Part shown: one piece after another, positions 58,513 to 64,000 of the stretch
Numbering within the stretch: position 1 is the first letter of the stretch
Layout: each line of letters begins with the position of its first letter
Source: UMGS687 sp964383665
Lineage (GTDB): Bacteria > Bacillota > Clostridia > Christensenellales > UBA1242
Reading direction: 5' to 3'
Assembly (NCBI GenBank): GCA_964383665.1
Contig: CAYLHO010000001.1
Location: forward strand, 258,914 to 322,913
Length of the DNA: 64,000 nucleotides
Program-made: the position numbers and the translations under genes
The notes under the pieces: generated by a model
Database searches by the model: none
The model's input: only the letters and a program-made list of their open reading frames with translations
Told to the model about the DNA's origin: nothing

Positions 58513-61357
58513 AATAATTATTAAAGGTGCTCGCGAAAACAATTTAAAAAACGTCAACCTTGAACTTCCAAGAAACAAACTTATTGTTTTCACGGGTGTT
58601 AGCGGAAGCGGAAAAAGCACTCTCGCCTTCGACACAATTTTTGCAGAGGGTCAAAGAAGATATATGGACTCCCTTTCTTCCTATGCACGCCAATTTCTTG
58701 GTCAAAGTTCAAAGCCCGATGTCGACAGCATTGAAGGGCTTTCGCCTGCAATTTCAATTGATCAAAAATCAACAAATCACAACCCACGTTCAACCGTTGG
58801 AACAATAACCGAAATCTATGACTATATGCGTCTTCTATATTCCAAAATTGGAAAGCCATTTTGCCCGCATTGCAACAAGGAAATTTCAACGCAAACAGTT
58901 GACCAAATTATCGACAAACTTATGGAAACCCCTCTTGGTTCAAAAATTTTGATAACTGCCCCAATAATATCTGGGAAAAAGGGAACTCATCAAGAAATTC
59001 TTTCGTCGCTTTCAAAAAAAGGCTTTTCAAGGGTTATTGTTGACGGAAAAATTCATAAACTCGACGAAGAAATTAACCTTGAAAAAAATCTTCGACACTC
59101 AATTTCCGCAATTGTTGATCGAATTGTTATGAAAGAAGATTCAAAAGAACGACTTGCAGAAAGCGTTGAGCAAGGGCTTATGTTAAGCCACGGAATTTTG
59201 GACGTCTATTTTGAAAACAACCGTCACGAAAAATTTTCAACGCGTCATTCCTGCCCAACCTGCGGCTACTGTCTTGACGAAATAACTCCAAGGCTTTTCA
59301 GTTTTAACAGCCCGTTTGGAGCCTGCCCAAACTGCCTTGGCTTGGGATACACAATGGACATCGACGAGAGCCTGCTTTTAAGAAACAAAAATCTTTCAAT
59401 TAAAGGTGGGGCTTTCAACGTTTCAGGTTGGAAATATACTTACGGCGGAATGACAAAAGGATATTTCGACGCAATTTCGAAAAAATACGACGTGGACTTA
59501 AACACTCCAATTAAGGACCTCCCACGCGAAAAACTTGATGTTTTTCTCTTTGGAACGGGCGACGAAATTTTGGACGTGACCTATAAATCGCCAAACGGAA
59601 CTGTTAAATCTTTCAGCGCTCCTTTTGAAGGAATTTTCAACAATTTAAAGCGCAGATTTAAAGAAAGCGAAAGCGAATTTATGCGCAACGAAATCCAAAA
59701 ACTTATGACAAATCAAAAATGTAATGTTTGCCATGGGAAAAGACTTAAGGAAACTGCTCTTTCGGTTAAAGTTGTTGGGCTCGACATTGCCGAAATGTCA
59801 GAAATGTCGATTGACAAACTTCTTAATTTGTTTGAAAACCTTGAAATAAGCGAATACGACAAAAAAGTTTCTGGCTCAATTTTAAAAGAAATCATTTCTC
59901 GTTTAACTTTCCTGAAAAACGTTGGGCTTTCCTATTTAACTCTCTCGCGCGAGGCTTCAACATTAAGCGGCGGAGAAGCTCAAAGAATTCGTCTTGCAAC
60001 ACAAATTGGAAGCGGGCTTACCGGCGTTTTATACATTCTCGACGAGCCAAGCATTGGGCTTCACCAAGTTGACAACGAAAAACTTTTAAACACACTTTTC
60101 TCCCTTCGAAATTTGGGAAACACACTTATTGTTGTTGAGCATGACGAAGAGACAATTTTATATGCCGACCACGTTGTTGATGTTGGAGTTTATGCAGGCG
60201 AACATGGCGGCGAAATTGTTGCAATTGGAACGCCAAACGACATTATGAACTGCCCAGAATCGATAACCGGAAGATTCCTTTCGGGAAAAGAAAAAATTGA
60301 AATCCCATCAAAAAGACGACGCCCAAAAGGCTTCTTAAAAATTTCAAATTGCGAGGAAAACAACCTTAAAAAGGTTGAAGCAAAATTTCCTGTTGGGTGT
60401 TTCACTTGCGTAACCGGAGTTAGCGGAAGCGGAAAAAGTTCGCTTGTTTCAAGAACGCTCTATCCAATTCTTGCAAACGAACTTAACGGTGCAAACAAAG
60501 AAGAAGGCAAGCACGGAAAGGTTCAAGGCCTTGAATTTTTTGATAAAGTTATTAACATCGACCAATCGCCAATTGGAAGAACTCCGCGAAGCAATCCCGC
60601 AACCTACACAGGTGTTTTCACAGCAATTCGCGAACTTTTTGCACAAACAACAGGCGCAAAAATTAAAGGATATAATGCGTCGAGATTTAGTTTCAATGTT
60701 CCGGGCGGAAGATGCGAAAAATGTGAAGGCGACGGAATTAAGCGAATTGAAATGTATTTTTTGCCAGATATCGAAGTTCCATGCGAAGTTTGCGAGGGGA
60801 AACGGTATAATCAAGAAACTCTTTCAATAACCTACAAGGGAAAGAACATAAGCGAAGTTTTGGACATGACGGTTGAAAACGCACTCAAATTTTTTGGAAA
60901 CATTCCAGCAATTCGAACAAAACTTCAGGCGCTTTACGACGTTGGGCTTGGGTATATAAAACTTGGTCAATCCTCAACAACATTAAGCGGAGGAGAAGCG
61001 CAAAGAGTTAAACTTGCGGCAGAACTTGCAAAAAGAAGCACAGGACAAACACTGTATATTCTTGATGAACCAACAACCGGACTTCATATGTTCGACGTTA
61101 AAAAACTTATAACAATTTTGCAAAAATTTGTTGAAAAAGGCAACACAGTTGTTGTTATTGAGCACAATCTTGATGTTGTTAAAGTTGCCGACTACATCAT
61201 CGACCTTGGACCAGAAGGCGGCGACGCCGGCGGAAACATTGTTGCCCAAGGCAATCCAGAAAAAGTTGCTAAATGCGAATCAAGTTACACAGGCATGTAT
61301 CTTAAAAAGATTTTTGAAAAGGAAAAAAATGAACGAAACAATAAGGGAAAAAGTTAA
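58499..61357 (+). CDS. uvrA: Excinuclease ABC subunit A
   Basis: 952 residues, dimeric ATPase that finds DNA damage. Two ABC modules with Walker A GVSGSGKSTLAFDT and GVSGSGKSSLVSRT, signatures LSGGEAQRIRLA and LSGGEAQRVKLA, and zinc fingers (CPHC, CPTCGYC...CPNC, CEKCEGDG...CEVCEGKR). Full length. GAGG lies before the ATG inside the end of uvrB. It overlaps uvrC by 29 bases. Confidence 0.98.
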   Translation: MERDKIIIKGARENNLKNVNLELPRNKLIVFTGVSGSGKSTLAFDTIFAEGQRRYMDSLSSYARQFLGQSSKPDVDSIEGLSPAISIDQKSTNHNPRSTVGTITEIYDYMRLLYSKIGKPFCPHCNKEISTQTVDQIIDKLMETPLGSKILITAPIISGKKGTHQEILSSLSKKGFSRVIVDGKIHKLDEEINLEKNLRHSISAIVDRIVMKEDSKERLAESVEQGLMLSHGILDVYFENNRHEKFSTRHSCPTCGYCLDEITPRLFSFNSPFGACPNCLGLGYTMDIDESLLLRNKNLSIKGGAFNVSGWKYTYGGMTKGYFDAISKKYDVDLNTPIKDLPREKLDVFLFGTGDEILDVTYKSPNGTVKSFSAPFEGIFNNLKRRFKESESEFMRNEIQKLMTNQKCNVCHGKRLKETALSVKVVGLDIAEMSEMSIDKLLNLFENLEISEYDKKVSGSILKEIISRLTFLKNVGLSYLTLSREASTLSGGEAQRIRLATQIGSGLTGVLYILDEPSIGLHQVDNEKLLNTLFSLRNLGNTLIVVEHDEETILYADHVVDVGVYAGEHGGEIVAIGTPNDIMNCPESITGRFLSGKEKIEIPSKRRRPKGFLKISNCEENNLKKVEAKFPVGCFTCVTGVSGSGKSSLVSRTLYPILANELNGANKEEGKHGKVQGLEFFDKVINIDQSPIGRTPRSNPATYTGVFTAIRELFAQTTGAKIKGYNASRFSFNVPGGRCEKCEGDGIKRIEMYFLPDIEVPCEVCEGKRYNQETLSITYKGKNISEVLDMTVENALKFFGNIPAIRTKLQALYDVGLGYIKLGQSSTTLSGGEAQRVKLAAELAKRSTGQTLYILDEPTTGLHMFDVKKLITILQKFVEKGNTVVVIEHNLDVVKVADYIIDLGPEGGDAGGNIVAQGNPEKVAKCESSYTGMYLKKIFEKEKNERNNKGKS

Positions 61358-62975
61358 AAATCTCCCCCGCTCAAGCGGTGTTTACATCATGAAAAATGAT
61401 AAAGGAGAAATAATTTATGTTGGGAAAGCAAAGGTTCTTAAGAATCGCGTTTCTCAATATTTTCAAAACTCTCAAAAACAAATTAAAGTTCAAACAATGG
61501 TTGATAACATCGCCGATTTTGAATATGTTATAACCCCAACCGAACTTGACGCATTCATTTTGGAAAACACGCTTATAAAAAAGCATCAGCCATTTTTTAA
61601 TATTCTTTTAAAAGACGGAAAACAATATCCATACATTCGTGTTAATCAACACGATTCATTTCCTCGATTTTCAGTTGTTCGAAAAGTTAAGCAAGACGGA
61701 GCGAAATATTTTGGTCCATATTTTGGGAAACTTAACGCCTATGAACTTCTTGAAACAATTAACGCCGCATTTCCGCTTCGAAGTTGCAACAAATCATTTT
61801 CAAAAGTTAAAAAAACTCGTCCATGTTTAAATTTTTCACTTGGGCTTTGCAGTGCTCCTTGCTGCAACATGATTTCCGAAGAGGACTATAACATTCTTGT
61901 TGGAAAAGCAATTCAATTTCTTAACGGAAACGAAAAAGAAATTAAAGAAATTTTAAAAGAAAAAATGGAAAAAGCAAGCGAAAGCGAAAATTTTGAACTT
62001 GCAATAACTCTTCGAAACAGAATTGCAATGATTAACGAGCTTTCAAACAAAACAATTGTTGACCTAGCAAAAAACGAAGAGATTGACATTTTCACAATTG
62101 AAAGCGACGGAAATTTTGCTTCCTTAAACTCAACAATAATTCGCGCAGGAAAAATTCTTTCAAGTCAAAATTCAAATTTCACCCAAGCTCTTCCATCAAT
62201 CGAGGAAAGTCTTTCCTCCTATCTTCTGCAATACTACTCTAACAAACTTGTTCCAAAAACAATTTTAACCAACATTCCGTTAGATTTTGAACTTGTTTCA
62301 AACGCTCTTTCAATTTCAAGAGGCTCTAAAGTTGAAATTTTAATCCCTCAAAAAGGTATTAAGAAAAAACTTGTTGAAATGTCATCAAAAAACGCGAACA
62401 ACACTTTGCAAAAAGAAATTTCCAAAGGCGGAAACGAAATTTTTCTTGAAATGGTTAAGGAACTTAAAATTGCACTTAATCTTGAAAAACTTCCAAACAG
62501 AATGGAGTGTTACGACATTTCACACATTTCTGGGACAAACAAAGTTGGGTCGATGGTTGTTTTCTCCTTTGGAAAACCGCTTAAAAGCGACTATCGAAAA
62601 TTTAAAATTAAAACAATTGAGGGAAACGACGATTTCGCATGCCTTCAAGAAGTTTTAAGACGACGAAATGAAGAATTCGACAAGAAAAAAGATCTTTCAT
62701 TCAAAAAAGAGCCCGATTTAATTGTTATTGATGGCGGAAAGGGTCAACTTTCATCTGTCAACGAGGAACTTCAAAAAACAACTTTCAAAAATGTTGCAAT
62801 AATTTCGCTTGCAAAAAGATTTGAAGAGGTTTACAAACCAAATTCAAAAATTCCAATCCGTCTTCCCGAGGGCTCTCTTGCGCTTCGACTTTTGCAAAAC
62901 ATTCGCGACGAGGCTCACCGTTTTGCAATAACATTCCACCGCTCCATTCGAAGCAAAAAAATGATTGAACAGTAA
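61329..62975 (+). CDS. uvrC: Excinuclease ABC subunit C, lacking the C-terminal HhH domain
   Basis: 548 residues. N-terminal GIY-YIG nuclease (SSGVYIMKNDKGEIIYVGKAK) for the 3' incision, a Cys-rich stretch (KTRPCLNFSLGLCSAPC), a UVR motif, and the C-terminal RNase H-like nuclease (YDISHISGTN, LIVIDGGKGQL) for the 5' incision. Usual UvrC is about 600 residues and ends with a double helix-hairpin-helix; here the chain stops at FHRSIRSKKMIEQ, just before it. A terminator follows the stop, so this is natural, not a frameshift. Last gene of uvrBAC. Confidence 0.95.
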   Translation: MNETIREKVKNLPRSSGVYIMKNDKGEIIYVGKAKVLKNRVSQYFQNSQKQIKVQTMVDNIADFEYVITPTELDAFILENTLIKKHQPFFNILLKDGKQYPYIRVNQHDSFPRFSVVRKVKQDGAKYFGPYFGKLNAYELLETINAAFPLRSCNKSFSKVKKTRPCLNFSLGLCSAPCCNMISEEDYNILVGKAIQFLNGNEKEIKEILKEKMEKASESENFELAITLRNRIAMINELSNKTIVDLAKNEEIDIFTIESDGNFASLNSTIIRAGKILSSQNSNFTQALPSIEESLSSYLLQYYSNKLVPKTILTNIPLDFELVSNALSISRGSKVEILIPQKGIKKKLVEMSSKNANNTLQKEISKGGNEIFLEMVKELKIALNLEKLPNRMECYDISHISGTNKVGSMVVFSFGKPLKSDYRKFKIKTIEGNDDFACLQEVLRRRNEEFDKKKDLSFKKEPDLIVIDGGKGQLSSVNEELQKTTFKNVAIISLAKRFEEVYKPNSKIPIRLPEGSLALRLLQNIRDEAHRFAITFHRSIRSKKMIEQ

Positions 62976-63007
62976 AAAAATCCCTGCGTTAAAGCAAGGA
63001 TTTTTTT
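62974..63007. terminator. Bidirectional terminator after uvrC
   Basis: Stem AAATCCCTGC / GCAAGGATTT with one mismatch and a 6-base loop, T-run on both strands. Confidence 0.8.
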
Positions 63008-63842
63008 AGTTTAATTCATACCAAGTTTTAATATGATGAATTGCAATTCCAAAATCATTTGGAATTTCCCTTTTAAGTTTGCTAATTTCTTCAAGCATAA
63101 CTTGTTTTCCCTCTTCTTTAAACGAAACATTATCGCCTTCCGAACTGTTTGTTTCAACGCATAAAACAAGTTGTTTGTTTTGCTCTTTCGCATAAGCAAT
63201 TTCTTCTTTTGCAATGTCCAAAATTGCTTCGGTTGAATCTCTGTAACTCATAACAAAAACCCGGTTTGCTAAATCAATCATAAAGGCATATGCGGGCTTT
63301 GTTTGCCCCTTAAAGTTAATTTCATCATGCAACCAAAAAGGCAAATCAAAATCAAATTTTATGCTGGGATATTTTTCCTTTAAAGTGCTTGCCAAGTTAA
63401 TCAAATTGTATATTAATTGATATCGATTGCCTTTAAAGTTTGGGCTTTGATGTGGCTCAATGTCCAAATGAATTCCGCTAAATTTTGCGCCGTCGTTTCT
63501 ATTCTGAAAATCAACATATTGGTCAATTTGCGTAATTAATTCTGAATTATCTTCAAGCCACTCATATTTCCCCGCAAGCCAAAAAACCTCAATATTTTTT
63601 GCGTTGGCTTTGCTTATGAAATTTTTTGTTTCATCATCAAATTTTCTTGTGTAATAATATATTTCGTTAACTTTGTTTTCATCTGCAAAATTTAAATATG
63701 TTTCGGCATCAAGTTTGCTATTCCACCACCAACTTCCAAAAGCAGGCTGTTGCGGCGTTTCTTTCCTAACAAGAAAGAAAATTCCAACAGCAATTGCGAA
63801 AGTTGATAAAATAATTCCAAAACTCAAAAACAACTTTTTCAT
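63006..63842 (-). CDS. Extracytoplasmic TIM-barrel-like protein, glycosidase-like
   Basis: 278 residues: an N-terminal membrane helix or signal anchor (about 4-25), then a domain with TIM-barrel rhythm: EIYYYTRKF, IEVFWLAGK, GIHLDIEPHQ, KFDFDLPFWL, VFVMSYRD, QLVLCVETN. The DIE at the fourth strand is where GH18-type enzymes carry the catalytic Glu, but the full motif is not present, so activity is uncertain. I use the ATG at 63842; a longer in-frame opening would run through repeat copy B. TATGAT ends 6 bases upstream, so it may be leaderless. Confidence 0.65.
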   Translation of the reverse strand: MKKLFLSFGIILSTFAIAVGIFFLVRKETPQQPAFGSWWWNSKLDAETYLNFADENKVNEIYYYTRKFDDETKNFISKANAKNIEVFWLAGKYEWLEDNSELITQIDQYVDFQNRNDGAKFSGIHLDIEPHQSPNFKGNRYQLIYNLINLASTLKEKYPSIKFDFDLPFWLHDEINFKGQTKPAYAFMIDLANRVFVMSYRDSTEAILDIAKEEIAYAKEQNKQLVLCVETNSSEGDNVSFKEEGKQVMLEEISKLKREIPNDFGIAIHHIKTWYELN

Positions 63843-63917
63843 GATTTTATCATAACATATATTTTCTTTTATCAATGCAATTTGTTTATAAAAAATCAAT
63901 TTGCCGGAATTTAATTC

Positions 63918-64000
63918 GCTCCGCGGCGGGTTTGCCTCTCGGAGCTTCGCCGCTTTCACGCCGGCGCTAAAAAACAACGACACGGCGTTGTTTTTCTTAA
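63918..64000 (-). repeat. GC-rich structured repeat, copy B (inverted, cut by the window edge)
   Basis: Read on the minus strand from 64000, the first 50 bases equal copy A. The rest has stems GCGGCG / CGCCGC and GCTCCG / CGGAGC in the same interleaved order. Compared with copy A, the first stem differs by a compensating pair change (A-T to G-C). The element ends 75 bases before the start of the TIM-barrel-like gene. Its outer boundary lies beyond the window. 63843-63917 holds only that gene's promoter region. Confidence 0.85.

Noticed and set aside
61128..61328. Longer uvrC opening running back into uvrA
   Set aside because: It is inside uvrA in another frame; the GIY-YIG domain starts right after the ATG at 61329, which fits the family.
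63843..63983. N-terminal extension of the TIM-barrel-like gene through repeat copy B
   Set aside because: The extension is translated from the non-coding repeat, and the signal anchor begins at the ATG at 63842.

Overview
The window is AT-rich, densely coding DNA from a bacterium with a low-GC Gram-positive (Bacillota/Firmicutes, Clostridia-like) gene set. It has rpmB divergent from yloU-fakA, the rpoZ-priA-def-fmt-rlmN-rpe core, dprA-topA-hslVU, an alpha2-type glycyl-tRNA synthetase, a SpoVB-type flippase, the DUF421/DUF4363 pair, DUF378, and a previously hidden 32-codon reading frame that looks like SpoVM. SpoVM and SpoVB point to an endospore-forming lineage, or one descended from spore formers. 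The species cannot be named from sequence alone.

Layout. 0-10.7 kb, mostly minus strand: fakA (cut by the window edge), yloU, rpmB, a short alaS, a zinc peptidase, thioredoxin, tcdA, hslVU, topA, dprA. 10.8-20.4 kb: class A penicillin-binding protein, yigZ, tyrS, recX-acpS, an orphan HAMP membrane protein, a stand-alone GlmU-type beta-helix, glyS, hemW. 20.4-28.8 kb: lepA, glycerophosphodiesterase, PIN protein, a 1175-residue BspA-type repeat surface protein, rarA. 28.8-38 kb, the more accessory part: SpoVM-like peptide plus an unknown 467-residue protein, an ABC ATPase/permease without a binding protein, a YkvI-like transporter, a three-gene operon (degenerate Ppx/GppA, membrane HtrA protease, degenerate MreB), ferredoxin, and a pair of half-size TauE/SafE transporters. 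38-47 kb: membrane-anchored secreted protein, nifU/nifS, spoVB-like gene, LysM protein, GNAT protein, DUF421/DUF4363. 46.8-55.4 kb: rpe, rlmN, fmt, def, priA, rpoZ, ligA, J-domain protein, DUF378. 55.5-64 kb: tRNA-Leu(UAG) with a strange repeat beside it, a small P-loop kinase, the overlapping uvrB-uvrA-uvrC operon, and a secreted TIM-barrel-like protein followed by a second, inverted copy of the repeat.

Four themes stand out. (1) About a dozen genes have a good -10 box ending 5 to 9 bases before the start codon and no ribosome-binding site, which implies leaderless mRNAs; other genes here have strong GGAGG-type sites. (2) Several of these leaderless promoters sit on the terminator of the gene before them. 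(3) Several housekeeping proteins are domain-trimmed (AlaRS without C-Ala, UvrC without the C-terminal HhH domain, YigZ with one domain, GlmU beta-helix alone, TauE halves). (4) A GC-rich 84-base repeat with interleaved, covarying stems lies next to tRNA-Leu, followed by a perfect 21-base copy of the tRNA 3' end; an inverted copy lies at the right window edge. The repeat/tRNA arrangement and the leaderless/terminator-promoter architecture are the best candidates for something undescribed.
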